A stretch of DNA of 64,000 nt from Fidelibacterota bacterium (GTDB lineage Bacteria > Fidelibacterota > Marinisomatia > SCGC-AAA003-L08 > GCA-2689995): NCBI GenBank assembly GCA_002689995.1, contig NZIV01000001.1, positions 1-64,000 on the forward strand, given 5' to 3'. Every line of letters starts with the position of its first letter. Within the stretch, counting starts at the first letter, position 1. The position numbers and the translations under genes were made by a program. The notes below the pieces were generated by a model that was not told where the DNA came from, did not search any database, and worked only from the letters and a program-made list of their open reading frames with translations. Shown one piece after another: positions 29,858-39,173 of the stretch.

Positions 29858-31095
29858 TACTTATCCTTAATATCTTCAGATGGAAATGTTTTTACCATCA
29901 TTAAAATAAAAATACCACAAATTAGCCAAAAGCCATTTGCAATGTTAAAAGCCATATTTCTTCCAAAAAAATAAATCAAAAAACTACTTATTATAAATGG
30001 ACCAAATCCTCTTCCTAAATCATCGGCAAGATTATACATTGAAAAAACTGTTCCACGAGTAAAAGAATTGTTAACATTCATTAATATTACTTTAATATTT
30101 GGTGGAGTCATTGCAATAAAAATACCACTCAAAATAGCGTATATGATTAATAATTGCTCATTGATATCACTATGTGAAGGAATATTAATTAGCATTCCAG
30201 TTGGTATTACACCTATTATTGTTGTTAATCCACAAAAGATTGGTAAATATTTTGGATTTTTTTTATATATTTTATTTCCTAAAAAACCACCAAGAAGGGA
30301 ACTAAGAATAGCCATTCCACCAATTAATGTCAAAATCAATGTTGCAGTTGTTTTAAGATAGCCTTTTTCAATAACAAGAAAATCAATAAGAAAAATCGAG
30401 AATACGCTCCATGGAATCGTACCAAATATTCCTTGAAGAAATACAAGAATATTTGTTTTTATTTTAAAAATAAATAAAAAATCTTTTACTGTTTTTATTT
30501 TAAACTCATTCTTTTTTATTTTTTTCCTTTTTGGTTCATTCATAATAAAATAAAAAACAATTGCTAATAATAAGTTGGGAATAGAAAATAAAATAAACGG
30601 AAATCGCCAACCATGTGAATCTCCAAGAAATCCAGCAGTCAACTGTCCTACAGCAATACCTAACCCAGAGCAAAAACCAATAATAGTTACAATTTTTATT
30701 CTTTCATCAGAGCTATAAAAGTCACCTAATAATGAATAGGTTAATGGAATAATTCCACCAATTCCAATCCCAGTTAAAATACGCAATATGGCAAATTGAT
30801 AATAATTAGTAGAAAATCCTGAGAGTAAACAGGGTATTTCACCAAAAAAAATAATTATACAGAATAAAATTTTACGAGATTTAATATCGGTATAATAACC
30901 AATAATTAGTGTAATTAAACCCCCGAAAATCCAAAAGAGTAATGGTATTAATCCGCCTAAATATTGATCTTTATACTCTAAAATATCAAATTCAGTGGCA
31001 ATTAAAGTTAAATTTGGTCCCATTAAATTTTGATCTGCAAACATAAAAAAGGATATTAAGCCTATCAAAATTGTTGTAATTAATCTATTTTTCAT
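29857..31095 (-). CDS. MFS transporter
   Basis: 12-TM pattern; 'ILRILTGIGIGGIIPLTYSLLGDFYSSDERIKIVTIIGFCSGLGIAVGQLTAGFLGD'. Confidence 0.9.
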   Translation of the reverse strand: MKNRLITTILIGLISFFMFADQNLMGPNLTLIATEFDILEYKDQYLGGLIPLLFWIFGGLITLIIGYYTDIKSRKILFCIIIFFGEIPCLLSGFSTNYYQFAILRILTGIGIGGIIPLTYSLLGDFYSSDERIKIVTIIGFCSGLGIAVGQLTAGFLGDSHGWRFPFILFSIPNLLLAIVFYFIMNEPKRKKIKKNEFKIKTVKDFLFIFKIKTNILVFLQGIFGTIPWSVFSIFLIDFLVIEKGYLKTTATLILTLIGGMAILSSLLGGFLGNKIYKKNPKYLPIFCGLTTIIGVIPTGMLINIPSHSDINEQLLIIYAILSGIFIAMTPPNIKVILMNVNNSFTRGTVFSMYNLADDLGRGFGPFIISSFLIYFFGRNMAFNIANGFWLICGIFILMMVKTFPSEDIKDK

Positions 31096-31146
31096 CTTAT
31101 TAATTTATTAAGAAAATACCTCATAACTAATCATTACCCTTTAAAA

Positions 31147-31569
31147 TTATTGTCCATATATTGTAATGATAATCTTTCTAGAACTACCATAGTTTCGATG
31201 TTCACATAGATAAATCCCTTGCCAAGCTCCCATATTTAAATTTCCATTTGTAATTGGAATTTGTATACTAGAACCTAATATACTAGCCTTTAAATGAGCA
31301 GGCATATCATCTTTGCCTTCCATAGTATGTCTATAATATGATTGATTTTCAGGAACCATTTTATTAAAATGAGATTCAAAATCCTTCCTTACTGTTGAAT
31401 CAGCATTTTCATTAATAGTAATTGATGCTGATGTATGTTTGATGAATATATTCATCATACCAATATTTATCGAATTTATTTCTGATAATTCATTATAAAT
31501 TTCATCTGTAATTAAATGAAATCCTCTTGGTTTTGATTTTAATTGAATTTCTTTTTGTATCCAATTCAA
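31147..31569 (-). CDS. YjbQ-family protein (UPF0047)
   Basis: 'GMMNIFIKHTSASITINENADSTVRKDFESHFNKMVPEN...YRHTMEGKDDMPAHLKASILGSSIQIPITNGNLNMGAWQGIYLCEHR'. Confidence 0.93.
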   Translation of the reverse strand: MNWIQKEIQLKSKPRGFHLITDEIYNELSEINSINIGMMNIFIKHTSASITINENADSTVRKDFESHFNKMVPENQSYYRHTMEGKDDMPAHLKASILGSSIQIPITNGNLNMGAWQGIYLCEHRNYGSSRKIIITIYGQ

Positions 31570-32378
31570 GTTTTATTTCCTCCCTTAGATTCAAACGCTC
31601 TTTTCTTAGATAATTCAGGTACGCCAAACCAATTAATAATTGTGTCACTCAACCTTGGAAAAATTTGTCCAATTGCAATTAATGGTCTTATTGGTCCACT
31701 ATTAACAATAATTTCTTTTTTATTTTTTACAATTGCATCTATTACTGCTTTGCTTACTTTACGTGGATTTGATTTTCCTAATAAAGGTGGTGGTGGATAC
31801 CCACCATCATTAAACATTCCAGTTTCAGCAATATAGCCAGGACAGACCGAAGTCACTCCTACACCACTTTGTTTTAATTCTTGATCTAATGCATCACTCC
31901 ATAAAATTAATCCAGATTTTGTTGCAGAATATACACCATTGAATACTACACCTTTCTTTCCTGCAAGTGAAGCGATATTAACAATATGTCCCTTATTTTC
32001 TTTAATTTTAGGAATTAATTGTCGAGTTAATTCCATTGGTCCAATCAAATTAACTTTTATAATATTTTCAATTTCATTAAGTTGATAATTTTCAAATTCT
32101 TTATAAATCTCAATTCCCGCATTATTAATCAGAAAATCAACATCCTTAAATTTATTAACTAATTCTGAAATTTTTAAAGCTTGTGAAAGATCAAATTCTA
32201 AATATGAAAATTCCCCCTGATTATTGGCAACAATTTTTGCTGTTTCTTTAAGTCCTTCAATACTTCGTGCGATTCCAATTACATTAACTCCATTTTTTGT
32301 TAAAGAATCTACAATATGAACACCAATCCCACGTGAAGCACCTGTTACAATAGCATTTTTACCATTTAAGTTTTTCAT
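31566..32378 (-). CDS. SDR-family short-chain dehydrogenase/reductase
   Basis: 'AIVTGASRGIGVHIV', 'LINNAGIEIY', 'GVYSATKSGLI'. Confidence 0.93.
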   Translation of the reverse strand: MKNLNGKNAIVTGASRGIGVHIVDSLTKNGVNVIGIARSIEGLKETAKIVANNQGEFSYLEFDLSQALKISELVNKFKDVDFLINNAGIEIYKEFENYQLNEIENIIKVNLIGPMELTRQLIPKIKENKGHIVNIASLAGKKGVVFNGVYSATKSGLILWSDALDQELKQSGVGVTSVCPGYIAETGMFNDGGYPPPPLLGKSNPRKVSKAVIDAIVKNKKEIIVNSGPIRPLIAIGQIFPRLSDTIINWFGVPELSKKRAFESKGGNKT

Positions 32379-32431
32379 AATATTCTCATTTCGTTGTAAA
32401 ATTATATTAAAATTTAAATGGATTTAAGTTT

Positions 32432-33010
32432 ATGACAAAAGAACGACAAACTGTTGCTGTAAATGAATTTGTTTTACGGCAAGTCGAAGGCTCAGGAAAA
32501 ACCTATTCGAAGGATTTGACATTTCAGGAAATTGCAGAATATGCTGAAAATCAATTGAATTATTATCCAAATTCAATTCAAAAAGGCTATCGAGAAGGCG
32601 TTTTAAAAATAAAATGTGAAAATAAAATGAATTCGCACTTTTATTCACCGATGGTTAAAATTAATGAAGATACAAAATTAGAAGCAATTGTAACAAAAAG
32701 AAGAAAAGAAGAAAGACCTTATATTCAAATTAGAGCCATTAAAGGAGAACTATTACCAACTGGAAGAGTAGATTTAATTCTTTATAGAAATGATGTTTTA
32801 GCAGAGAATAACGAACAATCTACAGATGCAGATTGGGAATTAATTGCTTTTCAAGCAGTTCCAGAAGGTATTGATAGTCTACCAATGGGATCTGTAACCA
32901 TGATGAGGAATCAATTAGAAGATATAGGTGGAACTGCCGCACATTATTCTTCTGAAGAATGGGTAGAATCAGTTAATTTTTGGCAACAATATGCTTTTTT
33001 AAAACCATAA
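32432..33010 (+). CDS. conserved protein, DUF3228-like
   Basis: 'VNEFVLRQVEGSGKTYSKDLTFQEIAEYAENQL...FYSPMVKI...IQIRAIKGELLPTGRVDLILYRNDVLAENNEQSTDADWELIAFQA'. Confidence 0.6.
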   Translation: MTKERQTVAVNEFVLRQVEGSGKTYSKDLTFQEIAEYAENQLNYYPNSIQKGYREGVLKIKCENKMNSHFYSPMVKINEDTKLEAIVTKRRKEERPYIQIRAIKGELLPTGRVDLILYRNDVLAENNEQSTDADWELIAFQAVPEGIDSLPMGSVTMMRNQLEDIGGTAAHYSSEEWVESVNFWQQYAFLKP

Positions 33011-33025
33011 AAAATTATAATTAAA

Positions 33026-33240
33026 TTGGAAGTAATAATATTAATTATTTCAACATTGATTACATCTGGAATTTCAGCAGTCTTAGGGAATGGAATGAGT
33101 GTAGGTATAATTCTTATGGGTAATGGCTGCTTTAATCCCAGAAGGTTATATAGTAATTACTCTTTATGGAATAATCTAACTAGTTAGTAATACGACAAGA
33201 ACATTTGTATTTAGGAAATATCTTAAGTCTGCAAAAGAAT
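33026..33240 (+). pseudogene. decayed TSUP (TauE/SafE-family) transporter fragment
   Basis: Frame 1 LEVIILIISTLITSGISAVLGNGMSVGIILMG, then +1 shifted frame MAALIPEGYIVITLYGII*LVSNTTRTFVFRKYL; in-frame TAA where Q is expected. Confidence 0.7.
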
Positions 33241-33286
33241 TGAAAATATTATTAATTTTAATTTCTTTAAAACTTATATTGATAGT

Positions 33287-33595
33287 CTAATTATAAAATT
33301 CTATTTTTTTCAACATCTCATAAGAATAAATTCCCGTGCTATGATTATCTCCCCAAGATATTCTAATAGCATAGTGACCAACTTTTACAATGTTAATAAT
33401 TCTAAAGGCATCTGAAGATAATGACTGATTTGGTCCTTTATACACATTCCCAAAAACATCTGTTTCACCTGAACAATATGCACATGGACATAAAGTCCTT
33501 AACTTTTTATAATCAAGTAATGAATCAGATTCATCATCCCATTTTATTGCTAGTCCTGTTGGAAATAATTGAATATCTACAATTCTAGTACTCAT
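33287..33595 (-). CDS. DUF971 domain protein
   Basis: 'LFPTGLAIKWDDESDSLLDYKKLRTLCPCAYC...VGHYAIRISWGDNHSTGIYSYEML'. Confidence 0.85.
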   Translation of the reverse strand: MSTRIVDIQLFPTGLAIKWDDESDSLLDYKKLRTLCPCAYCSGETDVFGNVYKGPNQSLSSDAFRIINIVKVGHYAIRISWGDNHSTGIYSYEMLKKIEFYN

Positions 33596-33596
33596 T

Positions 33597-34973
33597 TTAA
33601 TCTCTTTTAGGTATGAATAATGTTAAGGTTTCTTTCTTAGTTTCTCCAATATCCAAACTTATGCTAGCATTAAATTCAAATATATTTTCTTTATTAAAAT
33701 CTACTGAACTATTTAAGATTTCAGCAAATTTACCTGGTTTTTCCTGCCATATAATTTCAGATTTTTTATTTTTTAAATTTTTAAACTTTGCTTCAATTGT
33801 AATTTTATAACCTCTATTATTCTCTTCATATTCAATTTGATTAAATGAATGTAAAATATCATCAGACTTTTTAAAATAAAAATAAATTTGATTGCCTTTT
33901 GATGTTTTTGGAAATGATTTGTTACCTATAAAGATTTTCTGACCATCCTTAATTTGATAAATATTTAAATTACCCTCAGGAAGATGATATTTTATTTTAT
34001 TTATTGAATTTAATTCTATAAATATATCTGTTGATTTTAATGAGTTTGAGGAATAATTTCTACGATTTCTATCGAAGTAAACTGGGGAATGTAAAGCAAT
34101 ATATTTTTTTTTCATTTGAAGCTGTGTTGGCGCAATAAAAGAAGAATTAATATTTGATTTTTTTTCTAAACTCATTTTACTTGGTACTTTATATATCATC
34201 ACATCATCTATATCCAAAGATAATGGTTGATTAGAAGAATTTTCAATATTTTCAACAGATGTCATTTTAGTCATTGCTCTATAATTTTTTGGACTTGTTA
34301 CTGCTATATCTTTACCAGCTATTAAAAACACTTCAGATGGTGGAAAGGATTTATCTGTTTTATTTTGAACTTGATAATTTGCACTTAATGTGGCCTTATC
34401 ATCATCCTTCAAAATTAAATGATATTCTGCTTCCCAATTCACTTTTTCTGTAAAATAAGATAATTTTAAAATACTTGTTCCAATATTACCAATTCCAGTA
34501 GCCTCAATATAAATTTCTTCTTTTAAATCTTTTGGAATAAATGGAAAAATAGGTTCTAATTTTGGATTGATAATTACTCCATTTTCTGTTCCATAAACTG
34601 CTGTATTATTCTTATAGGAAATTAAAGTAGCATCAATTTTTATATTATTCTTATAATCTTTCAGAATTATTTTATTACCTACGAAATGATTTAATAAATC
34701 TTTTTCTGTTATTAAATCTCTTACTATTGAAAATGTATTTAATTTAAAATTATTTGCATTAATTTGGATTCCGGAATCAAGTAATTGGCTTGGTAAACCA
34801 ATAATTTCTAAATCTAATTTACCATTTTTCTCAATCTTTAATTCTCTATTATCATTTACTAATGTCTTTCCAGATTGATAAATAAAAATTGTATTTTTAC
34901 TATCATAGCCATCTTCTATTAAATAACTAGAATATAAATATGATAGTAAAAAAAATATATAAAGTTGTTTCAC
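33597..34973 (-). CDS. DUF4139-like exported protein
   Basis: 'KLSYFTEKVNWEAEYHLILKDDDKATLSANYQVQNKTDKSFPPSEVFLIAG'. Confidence 0.75.
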   Translation of the reverse strand: MKQLYIFFLLSYLYSSYLIEDGYDSKNTIFIYQSGKTLVNDNRELKIEKNGKLDLEIIGLPSQLLDSGIQINANNFKLNTFSIVRDLITEKDLLNHFVGNKIILKDYKNNIKIDATLISYKNNTAVYGTENGVIINPKLEPIFPFIPKDLKEEIYIEATGIGNIGTSILKLSYFTEKVNWEAEYHLILKDDDKATLSANYQVQNKTDKSFPPSEVFLIAGKDIAVTSPKNYRAMTKMTSVENIENSSNQPLSLDIDDVMIYKVPSKMSLEKKSNINSSFIAPTQLQMKKKYIALHSPVYFDRNRRNYSSNSLKSTDIFIELNSINKIKYHLPEGNLNIYQIKDGQKIFIGNKSFPKTSKGNQIYFYFKKSDDILHSFNQIEYEENNRGYKITIEAKFKNLKNKKSEIIWQEKPGKFAEILNSSVDFNKENIFEFNASISLDIGETKKETLTLFIPKRD

Positions 34974-36001
34974 TTTTTCTCCTTAATAATAGAATTTATT
35001 TTATTAATGAATAAGTTCTTATCTTCAAATATATGATTTATCCGTATTGTAAAGATATGATGATTTTTCAAAAAAAATTCTGGAAGTTTTACAATATCTT
35101 TTTCTGTTGTAATAACATTTTTTGTTTTCTTATTTGAAATTTCTTTAGATAATTGTTTAATATTTTTTTTTGAATATGGCTCATGATCTTTAAAAACTTT
35201 TAAACCAGATAAACTAATACAATTTTTATCTAGAACCTGTTGAAATGAGTTTGGATCTGCAATTCCACAAAATGCAAACAAGTTTTTAGGTAAATCATAT
35301 ATTTTTTGATAATTATTATCTTTATACTCCCATACTTCTGCATCATACTTTGAATTAAAAGTTGGACAATCTATATTTATTTCACTACTCCATTTGGGTT
35401 TCTGAAAATTCTTTGTTTTTGTATAAATTAAAATATCGGCTCTTTTTAATTTACTAATTGGCTCTCTTCCATTTCCAATTGGTAAAACTTTAAATTCTGA
35501 AAATGACTTTGATGCATTCAACAAAACAATATCAATAGTTTTATGAATTCCTAATTGTTGGAACCCATCATCTAAAATAACTAAATCTGGCTTAAACTCT
35601 TCTTCTAAATTCTTAATGCCTCTTACTCTATTTTCATCCACCGCAACAATACAATTTCCTAATTTATTTGCAAGTAAAAATGGTTCATCTCCGGAATTTC
35701 TTGGAGATGATAAAAGTTTATTTCCATCGTTTACAAGATGAAATCCTTTAGTTTTTCTTCCATAACCCCTGCTTAAAATTGAAATTTTTGGATATTTTTT
35801 TTGTAATTCTTTTACTAAATAATAGACCATTGGAGTTTTACCTGTACCTCCAACTGTTATATTACCAACTGAAATTATGGGAGTTTTAAATTTTACAGCC
35901 TTTTTAAATCCATTTCTATATAAAAAATACCGTATAGTAATAACTATTCTATATAATAGTGCTATTGGGATAAAAATTATATATTTAATTAATCGAAGCA
36001 C
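34970..36001 (-). CDS. lpxK: tetraacyldisaccharide 4'-kinase
   Basis: 'PIISVGNITVGGTGKTPMVYYLVKEL', 'ILSRGYGRKTKGF', 'SGDEPFLLANKL', 'LVILDDGFQQLGIHKTIDIVLLNA'. Confidence 0.95.
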   Translation of the reverse strand: MLRLIKYIIFIPIALLYRIVITIRYFLYRNGFKKAVKFKTPIISVGNITVGGTGKTPMVYYLVKELQKKYPKISILSRGYGRKTKGFHLVNDGNKLLSSPRNSGDEPFLLANKLGNCIVAVDENRVRGIKNLEEEFKPDLVILDDGFQQLGIHKTIDIVLLNASKSFSEFKVLPIGNGREPISKLKRADILIYTKTKNFQKPKWSSEINIDCPTFNSKYDAEVWEYKDNNYQKIYDLPKNLFAFCGIADPNSFQQVLDKNCISLSGLKVFKDHEPYSKKNIKQLSKEISNKKTKNVITTEKDIVKLPEFFLKNHHIFTIRINHIFEDKNLFINKINSIIKEKK

Positions 36002-36636
36002 TTATCTGCTTCTAATTGATTCTCATTCATAAAATTTGATAAATACTTAGAACCTTCACCCTGCTTTATATCTTTTGAAAATTGCATTGGAGGAGATATA
36101 GTTATTTTAATTTTCCCAAATGGCATAGGTAATCTGAATTTATCCCATGAATTTACTTCTTTATATCCTGTAGATGTACCAGTGATTGCTAGAATTTGTG
36201 CGCCAAACTTTCTTGCAAGTGTAATCGAACCCGGCTTTGCAATATTCCGAGGTCCTTTAGGCCCGTCATTAGTTATACAAATATATGGTGAATCCGAATT
36301 AAAAATTTTAGTCATTTTTCGTAATACTTCTTTGCCTCCTTTATTACTAGATCCACGGATCAATCTATACCCCCAAGACTCTAAAATTCGGCCCATTATT
36401 TCTGCATCTTTATGCTTACTTGCAATTGCCCATAAACCTTTTTGTATTTTTGATAATCCAAAGCTTGCATAAATTAATCTACCATGCCAACAGCAAAATA
36501 AAATTGGCTTTTTAGTACTTATTGCATTTAAAGCATATTTTTTACCTTTAATTTCAATTCGATTTGTAATAAGTAAAAAATTCAATAGAAATTTACCTAA
36601 AAAAATTAAAATTTTAATTTTAATATATTCACGCAT
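35989..36636 (-). CDS. DUF374/lysophospholipid acyltransferase-like protein
   Basis: 'KPILFCCWHGRLIYASFGL', 'ASKHKDAEIMGRILESWGYRLIRGSSNKGGKEVLRKM', 'ITNDGPKGPRNIAKPGSITLAR'. Confidence 0.88.
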   Translation of the reverse strand: MREYIKIKILIFLGKFLLNFLLITNRIEIKGKKYALNAISTKKPILFCCWHGRLIYASFGLSKIQKGLWAIASKHKDAEIMGRILESWGYRLIRGSSNKGGKEVLRKMTKIFNSDSPYICITNDGPKGPRNIAKPGSITLARKFGAQILAITGTSTGYKEVNSWDKFRLPMPFGKIKITISPPMQFSKDIKQGEGSKYLSNFMNENQLEADKCFD

Positions 36637-36638
36637 AA

Positions 36639-37760
36639 TTAATTAAGAATATTATTAGAAATTTTATTAAAAACCCCAACATTCCCCAAACTATCTTTAA
36701 CTTTTTTAAGCTGAATTAGTTTTTTATTATACTTTTTTTTATTTTTCAACAAGGACAATATCTCTGTAGAAATATTGTGTACAGTTGCATTTTTCTGTAA
36801 ATATTCAGGCATAATTTCTTTATTAGCAATTAAATTAACCATCCCTGCAAATTTAACCTTTACAAATAATTTAGAAAGCCACCATGATATTGGTGATAAT
36901 TTATATACAACAACTCCAGGTGTACCATAAACAGCAGCTTCAAGTGTTGAGGTTCCAGAGGCAATTATTGCGATATCGGCTACCTCTAAAGAGTACTGAG
37001 GATTATTGATTTCAACTTTTAACCAGCTTGGAATAATATTTTTATAAGACGTTAAATCAATTGAACTGGCACATCCTAATACTACTTGTAAATCTTTAAT
37101 TTGACTGCGAATTATGCTAGCTGATTCTAGAAATAAAGGGAAATGTTTAGAAAATTCTTGATTTCTACTACCAGGATACAAGGTTAAAGTTTGACTTTTT
37201 GGATTTAATTTAAGATTTTGTACTAATTTATCTCTATTCTTAGGCTGCCATTCGTCCATTATTGGATGACCAGAAAAAAATACATTAACTCCTCTTTTAT
37301 TATACCAATCTTGTTCAAATGGGAAAATAACTATTCTGTTATCTACGTATTTTTTTAAAATTTCAATTCTTTTTTCTTTCCAAGCCCAAATTTGTGGACA
37401 GATAAAATATGTGATTTTCGCTTTTGTTATTTTTTTTAAATTAGGTAAAAGATTAAGATTAAATCCAGGATAATCAATTAAAATAATGTGATCGTATTGT
37501 TCATTTGAAATTATTGAAATTACCTTATTCTTAACTTTAATAAAAAATGGTAGATGTTTAATAACTTCTACAAATCCCATAACGGATAATTTATTTATAG
37601 GAAATAATGATTTTAATCCTTCTTTTTCCATCATTTTTCCTCCAATTCCATTAAAATAAATTTTTGGATTTTTAATTTTTAAAGATTTAATAAGATAACT
37701 TCCATGTAAATCACCAGAAGATTCTCCAGCAATTATAAAAATTTTGTAAGATTGGGACAT
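36639..37760 (-). CDS. lpxB: lipid-A-disaccharide synthase
   Basis: 'IFIIAGESSGDLHGSYLIKSLK', 'MEKEGLKSLFPINKLSVMGFVEVIKHLP', 'YFICPQIWAWKEKRI', 'LTLYPGSRNQEF'. Confidence 0.96.
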   Translation of the reverse strand: MSQSYKIFIIAGESSGDLHGSYLIKSLKIKNPKIYFNGIGGKMMEKEGLKSLFPINKLSVMGFVEVIKHLPFFIKVKNKVISIISNEQYDHIILIDYPGFNLNLLPNLKKITKAKITYFICPQIWAWKEKRIEILKKYVDNRIVIFPFEQDWYNKRGVNVFFSGHPIMDEWQPKNRDKLVQNLKLNPKSQTLTLYPGSRNQEFSKHFPLFLESASIIRSQIKDLQVVLGCASSIDLTSYKNIIPSWLKVEINNPQYSLEVADIAIIASGTSTLEAAVYGTPGVVVYKLSPISWWLSKLFVKVKFAGMVNLIANKEIMPEYLQKNATVHNISTEILSLLKNKKKYNKKLIQLKKVKDSLGNVGVFNKISNNILN

Positions 37761-38735
37761 TTATTTAGATTCAATTATATTTTGAATTTGAATAGCTAAC
37801 TTTAATGCCTTTGTTGCTTCTTCTCCACTATAACCTGTATTATATTCTGTATTTATAGTGTTTATAAAATGGTCAAATTCAGTTGAAAGAGCATCAGATT
37901 TTTTTACATCAACGTTATTATATTGGATATATTTTTTGTTAGGTCCGTCAATTGTATATATTTTTTGATTTAAACTAGTAGTTTTTGGTAAATTATCAAA
38001 AGAATGGTAATCATCAACTATTTGATTTAAAAAATCAATAGTTAAATATCTGTGTTGTTGAAAAATTCTCATCTTTCTCATTTTTTTTAAAGAAACTCTG
38101 CTAGTAGTTAAATTAACAACACAACCATTTTTAAACTCAATTCTCGCATTTGCTAAATCTGTTGTATCAGATACTACTGATTGTCCAAAGGCTTTTAAAT
38201 CTTTTACATCAGAATTAACTATAGAAAGAATAATTCCAATATCATGAATCATTAAATCAAGTACAACTGGAACATCAATTCCTCTTCCCGGAAATGGTGA
38301 CAAACGATGAGCTTCAATAAACATTGGATTTATATCTGAAAAATCTATCGCTGTGATAGCAGGGTTAAATTGTTCTATGTGTCCTACTTGAATAAATTTA
38401 TTTAACTTTTCGGCATGTTTTAATAATTGGTGAGCTTCTTCAATAGTATATGTAATTGGCTTCTCAATGAATACATGACAATTCATATCTATTGATAATT
38501 TAGCAACCTCATAATGAAAAATGGTCGGAGTAGCTATTGTAACAGCATCACATTTATTTAATAAAGATTCTATATTTAAAAATGATTTAACGTTCAATTC
38601 TTGTTTAATAAAATTGCTTCGATCCTCATTTTGATCATAAAAACCAATAAAGTTAACATCTTTTCTTAATTTTAACTTTTCAATATGGTATTTACCAAGA
38701 TGTCCTGCGCCTATTACGCCAATTTGTAGATTCAT
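37761..38735 (-). CDS. Gfo/Idh/MocA-family oxidoreductase
   Basis: 'IGVIGAGHLGKYHIEKL', 'HVFIEKPITYTIEEAHQLL', 'VLDLMIHDIGIILSI'. Confidence 0.92.
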   Translation of the reverse strand: MNLQIGVIGAGHLGKYHIEKLKLRKDVNFIGFYDQNEDRSNFIKQELNVKSFLNIESLLNKCDAVTIATPTIFHYEVAKLSIDMNCHVFIEKPITYTIEEAHQLLKHAEKLNKFIQVGHIEQFNPAITAIDFSDINPMFIEAHRLSPFPGRGIDVPVVLDLMIHDIGIILSIVNSDVKDLKAFGQSVVSDTTDLANARIEFKNGCVVNLTTSRVSLKKMRKMRIFQQHRYLTIDFLNQIVDDYHSFDNLPKTTSLNQKIYTIDGPNKKYIQYNNVDVKKSDALSTEFDHFINTINTEYNTGYSGEEATKALKLAIQIQNIIESK

Positions 38736-38944
38736 ATTCAGAGAAATTCTATAATTTTTATTATATTAAAATTTAAGATGATTTATATAAATTTTTTTGA
38801 TTAGTTGTGTAAGAATATTTTATAAAAAATAAATTAGATTTAAATTAATATTGAAATCAAATTAAAGAAAAACGTCTAATAGCGACTATATTAATGATTA
38901 ATTATTGATAAATTCCATTTTTAAGGAAAATTATTCCTATTTAA

Positions 38945-38990
38945 TTTTATTATATTTTTTATATTTTTATTATATTTTTTATATTTTTAT
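38945..38990. repeat. short AT tandem repeat, 20-bp unit about 2.3 copies
   Basis: (TTTTATTATATTTTTTATAT)x2 + TTTTAT in the flagellin upstream region. Confidence 0.8.
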
Positions 38991-39061
38991 TTATTATTTA
39001 TATATTTTTATAATTATACAAGTTTGCTACTACCTATTATACTCTATTATTGTTTTTAATT

Positions 39062-39069
39062 GTCGATAA
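39062..39069 (+). promoter_or_regulatory. possible sigma-28-like -10 element upstream of flagellin
   Basis: GTCGATAA vs consensus GCCGATAA; no convincing -35 (TAAAGTTT) at the expected distance. Confidence 0.3.
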
Positions 39070-39124
39070 ATGAATTAGGTTCATTTTTATTAAAAATTAA
39101 GTGGATCTTTATCAGGACATAATT

Positions 39125-39143
39125 GAGCAAGGATGCTCTTTTT
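39125..39143 (+). promoter_or_regulatory. leader hairpin with U-tract upstream of flagellin
   Basis: GAGCA-AGGA-TGCTC-TTTTT, 31 nt before the flagellin ATG and just upstream of a strong SD (AAGGAGGT). Confidence 0.5.
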
Positions 39144-39173
39144 AAACTTATATAATAACAAGGAGGTAATCAC

